NCBI GenBank assembly: GCA_013397865.1
Contig: VZTI01002344.1
Location: forward strand, 610,838-674,837
Reading direction: 5' to 3'
DNA length: 64,000 nt
Source: Struthidea cinerea
Lineage: Eukaryota; Chordata; Aves; Passeriformes; Corcoracidae
In this document: positions 11,251 to 24,300 of the stretch, one piece after another
Numbering within the stretch: the first letter of the stretch is position 1
Layout of the letters: each line of letters begins with the position of its first letter
Made by a program: the position numbers and the translations under genes
The notes under the pieces: model-generated
Told to the model about the DNA's origin: nothing
Seen by the model: only the letters and a program-made list of their open reading frames with translations
The model's database searches: none

Positions 11251-14200
11251 TCATCATCTGTATCATCAGCTTGTGCTAAAATTAGGTCATGCATTGACTG
11301 ACGTGATCATCTAAACCAAAACAATCCATCAAAGACAAGGCTCAGGATTTAGAAGCTACTAAGGGAAGCAAGGTTTTTCCAAACATGCTACTACTGAATG
11401 CAAGTAGTTTTCTCTGTTTTACACTCGTTTCTGCCTAACAGTAGAATGATCTTCCAAGCAATGGTTTATTAGCAAGTATGTGAATGTGTGAAAATTTAGG
11501 ACTCTTCCATTTTAGAATATTTCTATCTGCATAACTGCTAGTGCACTGTCAGTTACAAGCACTGAGTGGTGTAATTAACCATAACTGGGATAGCTAAATA
11601 AAATGCTTTAGTACCTCATTGGTGACAATGTATATTAATGAAAACATAGCTTCTTATTACACAGATAACCCTTCCTTGGACACACAAATATTCACCTGCA
11701 TTGTGGATGGTATAAAAACATATTAGGAGTTGGCACCCTTTCTGCAAGAGTAACTTTAGTACTAGAGTGTATACTTGGATTGACAGTGACTTGGGAATGA
11801 AATACTCCTGACGTTTTTATTAACCAGTCAGAAAACTAAGGCTCAGGAAAGAAACAACAGTCATTTGTATTCTGCAGCTGTTACCACAGATATGCCTGCT
11901 AGTTTTAAAGTAATAGTCATGCATCTATGATAGCAGAATACAGAACAGGCTGCAACCTGAGAAGCTCTGCCAAACAGTCACTGTCATGACTTCTGCGTGG
12001 ACATAACTGTAATTTCCTTCTTTAGCTTCAACTGATCCACTTCTTATTTGTTAATAGGAAAAAATAATTATCTCCATGGGGGACCATCAGTTAACTCCCA
12101 CACAGTCTTTGACAGCTTCTGCATAAGCTCGCTGAAGAGGAAAAGGAGGAAACCCAGCATCTTTACCTTAATCTGCTATGCTCACACTACAGTTTGGAGA
12201 GATTTTCTTGAGGTCTTACAGGCCTGAGCAATAATCTCTCAGACCAGGAACTGATGAGTGGGTGAGGAAGCTCCTGGCACTGAAGGGGGGAGCTGGTGCT
12301 GCGGCAGGATGCAGCTCTTTAGCTCTTTTCATTTTTATTTTAAGAAGTAATGGTCAACCATTAACTCATTTTGCTATCATTATTTGCTCACAGAATAATG
12401 GTCAGGATTTGAGGACTAAGGCAATCTCAAGGAAACAAGGTGCTCAGATAAGGTTTGTTTGCATTTGACAGTTTGATTCCATCTGGTGGCTTTTATGAAG
12501 AGTATTGCATGAAACTTCCCACTGCCAGGAGCATGTAAATATTGTTTACTTAGAGTGTTTACACAGCAGTGCTGAAAACCTGAACGAAACAAAAGAAGTG
12601 ATGCTGTGGTGTGAAATGTGTGCTGTCCTAGGCTAAAGTGTCAGCAGAGGGTTTGTTTGGCAGGTAATGCCACCCTGGGAGAACTGGGCGAGTAGGAGTA
12701 CTGGAAGTGCTTTTTCTTGTCATAATATTTTAGAGTTGATATTTCTTAGCTCAAGTTAAGCACTGGGCTTTAGTAATGCTCTGCAACACCCTGGTTCTTC
12801 AGATGAGTCTTATGTATGTTAATTCAAATCCAAGTATTTCCATCTGGTATATAGTTCGTAGTCTGAAGGAAAGGCATGTACACTGAACAGGCAGCCAGCA
12901 GCCTGCATTTATAGGATTTAAATGAAAATTGTGGAAGCATCAAAAGTTACAGTCACTTACACATCCAAATGGATAGAAATAACCAGCCTTAAGAGGTTAT
13001 GTTTGTCTAAGTTACATATACTTTTCACATGGAAGGCTCCTTTTACTTGAGCACTAACAGATTTTTCTTGTCTTAGTGGGGAAATCTGCTGGAAGGACTT
13101 CAGTAGGACTGCTGTTTTTGAAAGGAATTGCTGTCAGCTGTGAAAGACACTTAAGGTGCTAAAAGAGAATGCTGCTATGTAGGAAGTTTTAAACTTGATG
13201 ACCTATGTTAACTTTTTCTTTTACTATTGAATTTACCTTGCACACTTCTAACAGTATTAAAATGACTGCAAGGTAAGAATAATTGCCATGATATTTAGAG
13301 ATAGGGCCATCTGGTATTACATCAGAGGAGATCTCACCCAGGAAATGATAGCATGAACTGTCTTTCATCAAGTAGTCTTTCAGATGTGATGGGGAAAAAT
13401 TGGGAATTTGTTGTTCTTAAGCAGGTAGGTTTGGGAGAAGCTTCTCAGTGTATGTGGTTTTAATCAGATTGGGACAAAGGTTATTTACTTAATCATTTAT
13501 TTGTTATGGAATTAATGGGTGATTAGTGACTCTATTTTTAGGATCTGTATCAGCCATGTAACAGATAAATGACAGTATTATGTGCTGGCAAAACATCAGT
13601 AAACACCTACCATTTTGTGAAGACCTTTCTAGAAATAATTACAGGAAATTGAGGCTTTGCGGGTGCACCTTCCCCCTTTTCATCTTTTCAGTGTGAGGAG
13701 TGGTTAGCATTTGGAATTCAGAATTCACATTTTTATGAAGACTTTTTAGAAACCTAAGTAGAGTTAGTGCTGCTTTTTTGTAATGCTTTGGATTTATTTG
13801 CATTTGGATCATTGTCATTGGAAATTTTGAAAGTTAAAACTAGTTTGTGTTTTTCTAGTGCTGCATTCTTAGAAGGCCCTATGGAATTAGGCTCCAACTA
13901 TTGCAATTCAGTCACTGCTTTGCAATGCACATTGTCCCACAGATGCTGGGATGGTCCTCTTGGTCCACTGCATTGTGGTCATAGGTTCTTTAGAATATGG
14001 ATTATCTCTGTCTTTTATTTGTGGTATGTGCTTTATTTTTTAAATAATAGCATTGCTCAGAAAATGTAAGCAAAAGACAATGTAAAACTGGCTGCATATT
14101 TTCCGTTTTGAATTTTATTTATTTGTTGAGTAATAACAATGTGCAACAGACAAGTGTTAACCTGGAATAAGTTGGCTTGGGTTTTAGAGGGTATCCTTTT

Positions 14201-15856
14201 TTGTTCTGATATCATAATGAAATAATCAAAACACACATTTCATGACCATCAGTGCTTTTATTATGAAGATGTCTTTGCTTGTTTAATACAACTAACACGC
14301 TGTGTCAGACATGCTTTGCCATCCCAAGTGGCATGTTGAAAGCAGGGGAGGAGTATTACTTCAGTTCCTCTGTGTAGGTTCTTCCAAAAGGCAATGCTGC
14401 CTGGATTAATATCATCTTCCCGCTGCCTCTTGTACTGTGATCATTAAAAAGTACTTCCCAGCCAGAAACTACCAACTACCACAGGTCTGGAAAAAACCTA
14501 CCCCAAATACTCTTCAGACTTGTAGGTGAGGAGCTAGAAATGCTATTGTGCCATTTGCTTAGACAAAATCATTTGCAAAAATGCTTACATATCACTCTTA
14601 GCCTTTCACAAACCTTCAGTGAGAGTTATGACAGTAAGTTTATTATATTAATTCCAAGCTTTTGCTTTAAAATTTTTTATTTACATGCAAATAATCTTCC
14701 TTGCTAGAATTTTCACTGTTTCATCTGACGTGCAAAATTATCCTTGTAGATGCATGTGATGTCTCTGATTGGTAGCAAAAACCATCTAATAACTGGAATT
14801 CTATGCTGGTGTCTTTTTAAAAGCTGGACAACAAGTAGTGAGTGATTATCAAAGAAATTATTTTCTATAAAAAGCAGAACAGTAGCTGTAGCCAGTGGTT
14901 CCCAAATGGTGTGTTTTGGACACAGTTCTGCTCGGATATTTCAAGCAGAAGTATCAAGCAGTGGATATTTCAAGCACTCACTGACAGTAAAAACGGTAGG
15001 AATGGAAGTTACATTCTGTTGTACAGAGATGAGTATAATGATTAAACACTGCTTCATTATTCTGAGCTACTTGTTTCTTACGAAGAATGTCAGAGTTCTG
15101 AAAAGAGAATATGGAGTGAACTGTAGAGTTGGGGGATTTATGCTTGTTTCAGACATTAGGAAAGGACTAGGGTTTTTTCATTTTTACATAATTTTACTAA
15201 TTTTTTTGGTATATATTTTATGTATGTAATGGGGGAAAAGTTGTATCTTATTTCTTTCAATTTCTTCATGTGGAAACAAGGGCAATATAGCTACAACAGA
15301 TATATGAAAAGAGGAAATACTGTCTGAAAACACTCTAAGTAAGCAGGACATTATGAGACACTGCTGCCTCCTTGTACATGTGTATTAAGTGACTTCTAAG
15401 ATGAGCAGGGCTCCTAAATGAGCAGAAATTATGTTTCATTAATTTCTTCACTTTTCTTCTTTTCAAGTTCCATTCTAATGCTGAGACAGAGAATGAGGAG
15501 AAGGATTTATTGTCAAATACATTACCTGATTGCTATTATACTACTTCATTCTTTTAAAGTCTAAAATGAACATTACACTTCTAGATGCATTTAAATTTTA
15601 ACTATGCTTTCTTTGTTGAAGCAAGATTATCGATGTTAGCTAGGCCTACTTAAATAACAGCCTCTTAGAGGGAGTGCTTGTAGTGAGTTAAGAAAAAATG
15701 ACAACAAAGTATTCTGTTATTCTTACAGATTTTTACACTGGCATGGTGTGTTAGAGGTGGAGACACATGAAATACTGACTATTGAAAAAACAAACAGAAA
15801 TCAAAACAAACACACATACCCCCACCAACAGTATAAACATTCTAAAAAGTCTCTAC

Positions 15857-15973
15857 CATGAATATCTTAATGGTTGTTTATTTATATATCTAACTGAACA
15901 GCCATTGCTCCTTTATCCAGCTGAATTATTTTGGTTCTTACCTTGACTTGCAGATAAACTGAGATTCAGAGTT
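15857..15973 (-). other. MYBPC3: MYBPC3 3' UTR
   Basis: This short 3' UTR runs from the TAA at 15,974 to just past an AATAAA at 15,877-15,882, about 115 nt in all. Its start is fixed by the stop codon. Its end is inferred from the poly(A) signal. Confidence 0.65.
15877..15882 (-). terminator. MYBPC3: MYBPC3 poly(A) signal
   Basis: TTTATT on the + strand is AATAAA on the MYBPC3 strand, about 92 nt after the stop codon. An overlapping ATAAATAAA context gives the nearest canonical signal to the stop. Confidence 0.65.
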
Positions 15974-15984
15974 TTACTGAGGTA
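15974..15984 (-). CDS. MYBPC3: MYBPC3 last coding exon (human-equivalent 34): VPQ-stop
   Basis: This exon has only 11 coding bases. Joined to the G left by the previous exon they spell V-P-Q-TAA, the same C-terminal tripeptide as mammalian and chicken cardiac MyBP-C. The acceptor is very good: a run of eight T and then TCGTTCTCCAG. I found it by searching the minus strand for an acceptor followed by a phase-1 V-P-Q-stop. A nearer AG at 16,838 gives no stop and has a poor pyrimidine tract. Confidence 0.9.
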
Positions 15985-16918
15985 CTGGAGAACGAAAAAA
16001 AATTGAAGATATTATCAGACATTAAAGGATGCTAATTTTAAATTGAGACTTGATACTGAAGGTGAAATATGGACGCTCTCTAGTAGTTGCTTTTATCTGA
16101 TGATTCTAAGAAAATTTAATTCGTTCCTAAAGCAAGTTTCAGATGATGATAAAATTAACCTTTGAGCTCTGCGGGTATTGGCACCCAGCACTGCAAGGTG
16201 GACTGGATGCACATTCCTGATTTAGCACTGAGTCAAATATTCAACTCAGTGCTGTGTAGAAATACCTTCAGGCTTGCTGTGCTAAAAATGGATTTCCATC
16301 AATTACTGTTATGTAGGTCACTTTTGCAGCTTTTGCTGGGTTTGAGCACTTAAAGTAGTGCTACATACATTTGTATTGATAAATAGATACATTATTGGCA
16401 GCTTTACCAAAAATATTTAGTATTTGATTTTTTTATTGTGTAATAAACATGTGACTTTTGTTCCTGGCCCTTTTGACAAACAAAATAATTTGTCAGTGTT
16501 CCAAAAATGTTTGTGATGTAGCATGCACTACTTTTTACATACATCTAATAGCCAATGACTTGATTTAAAACTTTCAGTTATGGAATAAGCACGAAGTCTA
16601 ATAAAGTTATCCTCAATGCAGTGTTTGTAGATAGACCTCCCCCTTCCACTGCTGAGTATCTGCTCTAGGAATATAAACTCAGAAGTGCAATAATTGTACA
16701 CCATCAGACCTGTATTACCTACCAAGTAACCTAAATCCTATCAAAACGCTTCAGAATGAAAAAAAATCTTGCTGGTGCACGTAATTAACAAACTTTTTAT
16801 ATACCACCCAAGAAGTCAGGGTTAGATAGAGGGGAACTATGATTTTATTTTCTTTTAACTACCCGTTACTCTCTCTTCATTGTAGTGTTCGGGCTATCCA
16901 TAGGATTAAGCTGATTAC
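15985..16918 (-). other. MYBPC3: MYBPC3 intron 33
   Basis: This 934-bp intron lies between the C10 exon (donor GTAATC) and the 11-nt terminal coding segment. Nothing else was recognised in it. Confidence 0.85.
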
Positions 16919-17105
16919 CTCTGACATCCAGTCTGCACTCTATTTCAGCTTCACCACACTCATTCACAGCTTTACAGGTGTAAATGCCACCGTCAAAGGG
17001 AGTGGGTTTCCGGATCTCCAGGGTCAACACCCCCTGCTTACTGAACATGCGGTATTTGGCATCCCCAGAGAGATCCATTTTGTTTTTGAACCAGAATATC
17101 TTTGG
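16919..17105 (-). CDS. MYBPC3: MYBPC3 exon (human-equivalent 33): core of Ig domain C10
   Basis: This 187-nt exon starts in phase 0 and ends phase 1. It reads from PKIFWFKNK through FSKQGVLTLEIRKP and DGGIYTCKAVN to ECRLDVR. It holds the Ig-fold Trp of strand C and the Y-x-C of strand F. C10 anchors the protein to the thick filament by binding light meromyosin and titin. The FSKQGVLTLEIRKP stretch is characteristic of the cardiac paralogue. The length equals what I recall for the human exon (c.3628-3814). Confidence 0.97.
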
Positions 17106-19620
17106 CTGAAGAACAAAAAAGAAGATTTTTTAAATAGAAGGTAGAGAATGAAAGTTTTACACTTGATCTTGCAGCTTTAATGTAGCCACTAAAGGCTAAA
17201 TAGTATTATGAGGGCTCTTTACAAAGCAGTGTTAATAGTTTTTCAATAACATCTCATGCAGTACAAATTCATGAGACCAATAATTCAAACGTTCAATATT
17301 TCCGTTAACTCACAAGTAGCATATAGAAAATGTAGGTTTGTGTCCTGTTTTATTGCAATTTAAAAACCCAACCCTGTTAACTGTCTACAAATTCATTCAT
17401 TTAGGACTTATTTAGTTGTGCTTATTAAAATGCATTTGAATGCTACAAGTATCTTAGAGAAGGAGAATTAAGCTTCAAGGTTCATTAGAACAGAAGTGTC
17501 ATAAAAGTCTGCAGATGCTGGGTGGCCAAATTGGGATGCCAAGGTTTGGTCTGGGAAAGGATTTTCCAAACCCTCTAGTGTATCTTTAGAAACTTCAGGA
17601 ATTTAAAAATGAAGTTCCTGTTGGCTTCTGCTGTGGAATGAAGTTGTTGCTTCTATACCAGTTCAAGCTTTTATGTTTTGTTTCCAGTACCTGAAAATGT
17701 GCCTTTAATTTTTATAAATGAAATTTTGAAAATGAAACTCTGATATAAAACAAACCGCTTTTGTTTATTTCAAGCTCATTAATACATACAATGAAGAAAC
17801 TGTCTTTAAAGAATAGAAGACCAAGCTTTGCGTTGCATTGCATCTGTTTTTCTTTCAGAATTAATGTCTTCTGTTTCTTCATCCATAAACCTCAAAACTA
17901 CTGCACTGTTTTTATAGAGTGCATTCAAACCTACTGAATCACTTTGGTCTTTGACCTGTGGTATATCAATCCAGTGCATCCCACTTGCCATGCTTAATTT
18001 TCTTGACAGATCTCAGCTGGAATTTTTCCTGCCTTAACATTTTTTCCTTGTTTCTCTATAGCCTCTTTATCTTTTTGGGTATATGTCTCTTATTGTACTT
18101 CTTTACTGGCAGGGCGTGAGTACTGTCTCTGCCTGAAGTGATAAATTTCCATGCCATACAGATCATCCCGAGGTGTGCTTGAGAATCTACAGTTAGTTAT
18201 TCACAATTGGAAACCTCCATTCCCATACGCTGCTCTCTGTGAATGAGACCTTTTATGGAGTACTGCAGTAGGTATGGAAACATCTTATCAAGGTTTAATT
18301 TGGGCAATGGAAGTACAAAAAGGTATCTGCAAAAGCTGCTTTAAGAGTATTAGGTGTCCTGAAGGCTGAGAACTGCTTGGATCCTTCAGGCTAATGTGGA
18401 AGGATGAGCTAGCATGGCTACATTCCAAAGCCTGCCACTACTGCACAGTAGCAGCTGTAAAATTGAGAAGTTTTTTAAGGATCTTCATAAAACCATGGAA
18501 ACCGAGTGAAGTGGATGCAGATGCACAAAAATGTCAGTTAACCAAGCGGGAATATTGTCACTAACGCTCTCATTTCTAAACTGAGGCAGCTACTGGAGGA
18601 TGGATTTTGCCTACAGTCACTGGTGTTTCTTCTGTAACACTCTTGTTCTTTTGAAGCTGTTTACATGGATATGCTTCCTTTTTATTTTTGTGTTTTGTCT
18701 GGAGCTCCCCCTTCATCCAATGAACTTCAGCAAACTATTTTTTTTTTTTTAATTTGGACTCTGATTGTTACATGTTTTTTTCTGTAACAATCAGATCCTT
18801 GTACAGATATGAGGTAGTGAAAGAAGCTGAAAATAAGCAGCCAGAGGTAAAGGGATTGTACTGATTTAAATTTATGACAAGTTATGTCATAATATGGTAA
18901 AATCCTTCACTGCAGGCAAAAATCTTATTTCCCTTTTCTGAGAAGTCTAAATTTAGCTCCTAGCTGATACAATTTTTACAGCTTGTTCCTGATTAACAAA
19001 ATAGTACATCTTTACGTACTCTTTGATGGGACTTTAATAAATGTATTTAGAATGAGAAAATACTCCTGCAAGATTAAAAAAACAAACCAACAAAACCCCA
19101 CAAAAAAACTTCACACGAGACCAGGCCTTATTCTAGATAGTTCTGCAAAATAGCTCAGACTCTCAAAAACTTATGTGGATACATTGGTGTAACAGAAGAA
19201 CTGCTGTTCCTCTGTATCATTTGGTTAATGGGACAGTATGTGACATTTAGCTGCTGTTTTCTTCAAAGTCTGAAGAGAGCAAAGTACGGACTGTGAGATC
19301 ATTTCGTTGTTGTGTACCTTCTCCAGTGAGTAGGTTTTATGCAGATGTGGTACATTTCCAGTGGTGCGGTGTCACCACAAGAGTGACTGCCCTTCCCTCT
19401 GTCTCCTTCACCGTGTTGCCCCCCCGTTCTGCACAGACCCACCCGAACACTCGCCCCCCTCTCTGCCGCAGCCTCAGGTGTGAGCGAGGTGGGACATGGC
19501 TGGGAGCCCTCTGCTTCTCCTTCCTACAGCCATGGCACACTCAGCCACACAGAACTGACAGGAATTCTAGGGCAGCCCGTGGCTTGTTGCAGCAATCTCA
19601 GTGACAGCTGTGAAGTGTAC
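17106..19620 (-). other. MYBPC3: MYBPC3 intron 32
   Basis: This 2.5-kb intron contains the 13-bp perfect inverted repeat at 18,760-18,795 and a nearby T run around 18,739-18,750. No exon or element was recognised. Confidence 0.85.
18760..18795. repeat. 13-bp perfect inverted repeat, 10-nt loop
   Basis: TCTGATTGTTACA at 18,760-18,772 is followed by a T-rich 10-nt spacer and then its exact reverse complement TGTAACAATCAGA at 18,783-18,795. Transcribed in either direction it would make a 13-bp hairpin. Its function is unknown. It is too short for a typical microRNA precursor. Confidence 0.9.
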
Positions 19621-19757
19621 CTTGGGGATTCCTCTGACAGCACAGCTGAGTGTGGTGTTGTATCCCGCAATCACAGAGCGGTTCACCAAAGGGTGGGTGA
19701 ATTTAGGAGCTTCGGAGAAGTCATGTTCTTTGTAGCTAGGGGGTTTGTAAGTGGTGC
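19621..19757 (-). CDS. MYBPC3: MYBPC3 exon (human-equivalent 32): C9-C10 linker and start of C10
   Basis: This 137-nt exon runs from phase 1 to phase 0. It reads TTYKPPSYKEHDFSEAP, then FTHPLVNRSVIAGYNTTLSC to RGIPK. It carries the linker and the first half of C10 with its strand-B cysteine. The acceptor is TTGAATTGCAG. The donor is GTACAC, a valid but less common donor. Confidence 0.97.
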
Positions 19758-20326
19758 CTGCAATTCAAAGAAACAAAATAGTAAGAACCGTGTTGTCAGT
19801 TCTGCTGACTTGTGTACAATCTATCTGTCATTTATTTTGCCTGCATGATTTAAAGAAGCTTCAAAGCTTTTGGCGTTTGTGATATAACAAGTCTTTAAAT
19901 ACATTTCATCCTAAAACACATCTCATGTTTAATGTGTTATTTAAGGTAAAAGGTCCTGGCAATCACGGATTTTCAGCTTCTGCTAAAAATATGATAGCCA
20001 TATGTGTGCAGGGAAAGTCTTCACCATAGACATCTTCAACTTTTAACACTAAAATATAAATATAATCCCCCAGTTGTATTATTTTCTTAAGACGATATAG
20101 TTTAGGAAGACTGTATGATTAAATATTTTTAACTGATATTTGTATTAGTACAGGAGATCTGCCTAGGTTAAGGACTCTTGATGCAAAAATTCTTTATAAG
20201 TGCTAGTTACTAAATAATGAAAATATCTTTAGTGATGCAGCTGGTAAGACTGTATTTTCCATTTGCCAGTGTATTACTTCTGGTACTTAGTGGCTTTTGT
20301 GATCTTTGTTTTGAAGAATATGTTAC
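19758..20326 (-). other. MYBPC3: MYBPC3 intron 31
   Basis: This 569-bp AT-rich intron holds nothing recognisable. Confidence 0.85.
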
Positions 20327-20486
20327 CTGTTTTTTGGATATGGGCAGGATTTTTGGTGGTTGCAGCAGTTTCACTCAATCCACACAAATTTTCACTGAAG
20401 ATTCGAAAAAAATACTCATTTCCCATAATCAGGTCTGACACTATACAGTTTGTGCGACGATAGTGATCAAAAACAGTATACCATTC
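20327..20486 (-). CDS. MYBPC3: MYBPC3 exon (human-equivalent 31): second half of Fn3 domain C9
   Basis: This 160-nt exon starts in phase 0 after TTGTTACAG and ends phase 1 before GTAACA. It reads EWYTVFDHYRRTNCIVSDLI through YFFRIFSENLCGLSETA to AHIQKTG. The Y-F-F-R-I-F and G-L-S-E motifs mark strands F and G of a fibronectin type III fold. Confidence 0.97.
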
Positions 20487-21249
20487 CTGTAACAAGACTA
20501 TACTGTTTAGAGAGATGTTATGAGAGGTCAGACATGGTGCTAGTTTTGGTATGGAGAGATTCTTTTTGCTACAAGGAAAAGACAGGCAGACAGGTATTTA
20601 ACACGAACCTGTAAAATGAATGTTATATTGCTTCCTGTGAAGATCAGCTGATCTATTTTCTTACTTTTATATTCTGGCAGTGTGATGTATGAATACTTGC
20701 ATTTTGAGAAAAAAATCCCCCAACTCTCTACCATATTTTAGCCATACTCATATCTGGGGAATCTGGTACAAATTATGTACTCAGAACGTGACTACTTAAC
20801 GGGGTCTTCCATGAGAAAGACATTTTTCAACTTGACTGGCATACATACCTCTCCCAGTATATACCCTGGTATGCCCAGCATCTCACTTCAAGTCTAGCTC
20901 TTCCTCCTCCCCTTCAATTTTTTGCTGCATTTATGAAAAATATAATTCCAAATAAAAAGTATCATTCCCCCTTCTAAGTAGAGCTGTCTATGCAGTCACC
21001 ACCAGAGACCACATATGCTTGATCTCTCTTCCATTTTCTACTGAGCATTTAATGCAGTTGTATCCTTCAACTTTTGGGCTTTTCTTAGATTCTCTTTTTC
21101 AATGTTTAATTGCTTCTGAGATGCCATAGGACACCTTGAACACACAACTGGGAGTCATGAATTCAGTCATTTCCCTCAAGTCCCTGTGTTCCCAGAGCAG
21201 GTGCTGGTTTAACTCCATGCAAAGCCACGGACCCAGTGCAAGTTCTCAC
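20487..21249 (-). other. MYBPC3: MYBPC3 intron 30
   Basis: This 763-bp intron holds nothing recognisable. Confidence 0.85.
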
Positions 21250-21389
21250 CATTGTTTTTTTGTCAGCTTTCTGAACTGTGTAGCCCAAGATCTGAGCATT
21301 GCCATCATCTTGGGGAGGTGTCCACTCCAGGGCTGCGTTAAATCCCCAAACATCTACAAGCTTTATATTCTGAGGAGGACCAGGCTTGT
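21250..21389 (-). CDS. MYBPC3: MYBPC3 exon (human-equivalent 30): first half of Fn3 domain C9
   Basis: This 140-nt exon reads (D)KPGPPQNIKLVDVWGFNAAL, then EWTPPQDDGNAQILGYTVQK to DKKTM. The hallmark Fn3 tryptophan (E-W-T-P-P) and the G-Y-T-V-Q strand are present. It is in phase with both neighbours, with acceptor CCTCTGCAG and donor GTGAGA. Confidence 0.97.
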
Positions 21390-24300
21390 CTGCAGAGGAG
21401 ACATAAAAAAACACCTTAGCTTTTAGTTCAAGATCCGAAGAGCTTTGTCATTTCCCCATGCAGGGAGAGAAAACAGAACCTGATAGCAATCTATAACATT
21501 CCATAGCAACACACTTCATTTACGTGAAATTAAAACGGTAAATAAGAAATTTGGGAAATTTTCAAAGACCCTCTTAATACTCTTCTGAGAGGCCTGAACC
21601 CTACTGAGAAACAGACAATGCACTAGAATTGATAACATGGGAACCAGACAAACTCTTCTTTAAAACGTAAGAAGTTTGTGTTGTTTGGATGGATGTGATT
21701 AACTCTTCAACTGCAATTTTATTACTTTGTTACCTCAATGCAATTTCCTGGCCATTTACCTACATTGCTACAACAACCAGGGCAATGGGCTATGTACCTT
21801 CCCCTGAGGAAGGCCAGCCATTTGGGAATACATCTTTTCCCTCTTGGCTCAGTGCTTGTTAGCTTGCCCACTAGGTGATATTTCTCTGTAATAACCAGAA
21901 AAAGAACAAACTCTCAAAGAGATGCAGAAGTCTGTGTCCTTTTTAAGATACATGGAACTATAGAGAAAAGCAATATAGTATGAAATTAAAATAATTTTAT
22001 TTTTTCCTTTTTGAGGATGATTCATATTTATACCATGTTCTTTAGTCAAATGGTCTAAGATTTAAATTAGATTTATTAAACAATATTTCTGTCTGTTTTA
22101 ATTTGAGGACACCAATTCACCTTTCGATGTTAGCTTGTTGCACACAGTTATGGGGCCTGTTGGGGAGAGCTGGGTAGTTGATCTTGTTATTGAGTGAAAA
22201 ATAGTTCAAGATCATTCCAGACAGCTGAAGAGAAACTGTCTCCCCATTTTGTAGCTAAGCTGGAAAAATTAAGAAAATGGTAAGAATCTGGTGGATGTAA
22301 GTTTGAGATGAGCAAAGCACAGAGTAATGTAATTATAGTTGGCTTGTAATTTAATTCCTTAAAGAAGGATATGCAAATAAACCAGCCTTTGTTATTAGGG
22401 GAACTGTGACTTTCTACATCAAAGCGTAATGTGCTAATTTTCTTTTCACTGACAAACTTTGGAATTGAAAACTGCTTTATAATTAGGTTTGACCCCTACT
22501 GTCCTCCTTCAAAGTGGTGCCAACTAGAACACCGCATGATGTCTGATAAGGGATATGGAATGCATGGCTCTCATTCCATTTATCATCCTCTTTGTTTCTA
22601 TCTTACACTAACACTTCAGAGAAAAACCTCCCATCTTCTGTTTCTCAACAGCCACCAACCAGGTAAAGCCTTCTTTAATTTTCTTCTCTGTTTCTGAAGT
22701 AGGGAATGGCAGTGTGTTGTCAAATGAACAACATTGCTTATGGAGATGTGGAAAAGCATTTGTTGTTAACTTGAATCACAACTTAAAAGAAAAAAAAACT
22801 AGTTGTGTTGTTAGATGTGTATCTTCATTGCACAGCAATCAATTACTCTGTTCTGATTTAAGAGAAGGATTTTTCATACTACATACTTGTCTGCATATGT
22901 GTGAAGAACAACTTTAAAAAAATGTAGAGATGGAAAAATTTGCTACATGGGTTTTTATATTCTTGATCTTTGGTTTGATGAGATAATGCAATCTGCAAGA
23001 ATATCCATTCAAAATTTCTTTGTAGAAGGTAGAATATTTCTTTCTCAGTACTAACCAGTACATCTCTAGCTTGTGGATAGAGGATGGGAAAAGTAAAACT
23101 TAGCGATGCTTCTGTACCAAATTACTTTCCTCTGTCGGACGCTGTGTTAGAGTGGGTATTCATATTCTGAGGAAGGATTCTGTGTTACCCTCAGCACAAG
23201 CTCAGCTGAGGATTTTTGCAAACTAATGAAATTTATACGATGGGAAGAAGACATAAAGTGTGAATTATCTTTCAAAAATAAATTATAATTCATATTTTCA
23301 AATAATACATAATGGGAAAAAGAATTAATTCCATTTAAAAAAAGTAAGTATAGAACTGAGGTTTGCTTTGGTCAATAGAAGGCATGATGGGAGACATAAT
23401 TTATTGATTCATGTAGAGGGGGAAAGAAGTTTAGGGAACTGTATTCTCCAGAGACTGGAGATACTTTCATTATCCAAAAGCTTTCTAAAAGTATTTAATA
23501 AATACTGTAGTCCTGTAGTAAAAGTGCATATTTTTTTGGTCTGTCGAGTAAATGGCAGCAACTATTTTGGCAACAAGGGAAGGTGATGGCAGTAACAGAG
23601 TTGTTTCCTCTTGTTTGGAGCTGACATGTGACTCATCACAGCAGCAGAGCTTTTGGCTACCTGCATTCTTGCCTTACTCCAAAAAAAGATAGGATCTGAA
23701 GCCACAAGCATTACTTCTTTATCAAATAGATTTTGCCAAGGGAAGTTAGCTGGTGAAAAGACACCTCAAAAAACCACTGATTAATTTCTTGTGTCTCTGA
23801 AAGCCTGGTTGGCTTTTCAGCCTGCCGTTCTACAGCACTTAAAGCACCACTAGGAGTACAGAAAGAGTGCCTGAGTCACCCATATTTCTGTCTTGTCAAG
23901 GGAATATAAAATCTGGGGAACAAAAAGTGCAGTTGACAGAATTGAGAAGAGGTAATCCTGATGACAGAATAACAGAATCAAGAATCAGAGTAGATGCCCT
24001 GATTGCAGAAGTATCTGCATATGTTACAAGCCCTTTCTCTTCTTGGTCATAAATTAAATGAAATATGCATATTCCCATTCATTTGAACAAACTGCCCAGG
24101 AAGTACAAAGTTAATGCCTGTCCTCCAACTCTTACCTGTGTGATAAGATCAGTTGCTTTTTTTTCAGTCATTCATTGTCTATATGAAATAACTCCCTGAC
24201 AATGGTACATGGATATGGTTTTCTGACTTTCTACAGTATCAAACAATAGGTGGATGATACTTGGTGCTATGGTCTAAGAGCAGTGGCCAGAATCAAGGGT

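Larger units (their letters stand above)
6061..15856. other. intergenic spacer between convergent MADD and MYBPC3
   Basis: About 9.8 kb separates the putative 3' ends of the two genes. I find no exon with flanking splice sites and a recognisable product. It contains a CR1 3' fragment at 11,189, a pyrimidine-rich block at 8,880-9,290, and a 14-bp direct repeat (GGATATTTCAAGCA at 14,934 and 14,963). A 132-codon minus-strand frame at 7,824-8,222 is rich in Ser, Cys, His and Gln and resembles nothing I know. Confidence 0.7.

Noticed and set aside
16838..16918. A nearer terminal splice, AG at 16,839, giving V-P-L-Y after the C10 exon
   Set aside because: It has a poor pyrimidine tract and no early stop, while the acceptor at 15,985 gives the conserved V-P-Q-stop.
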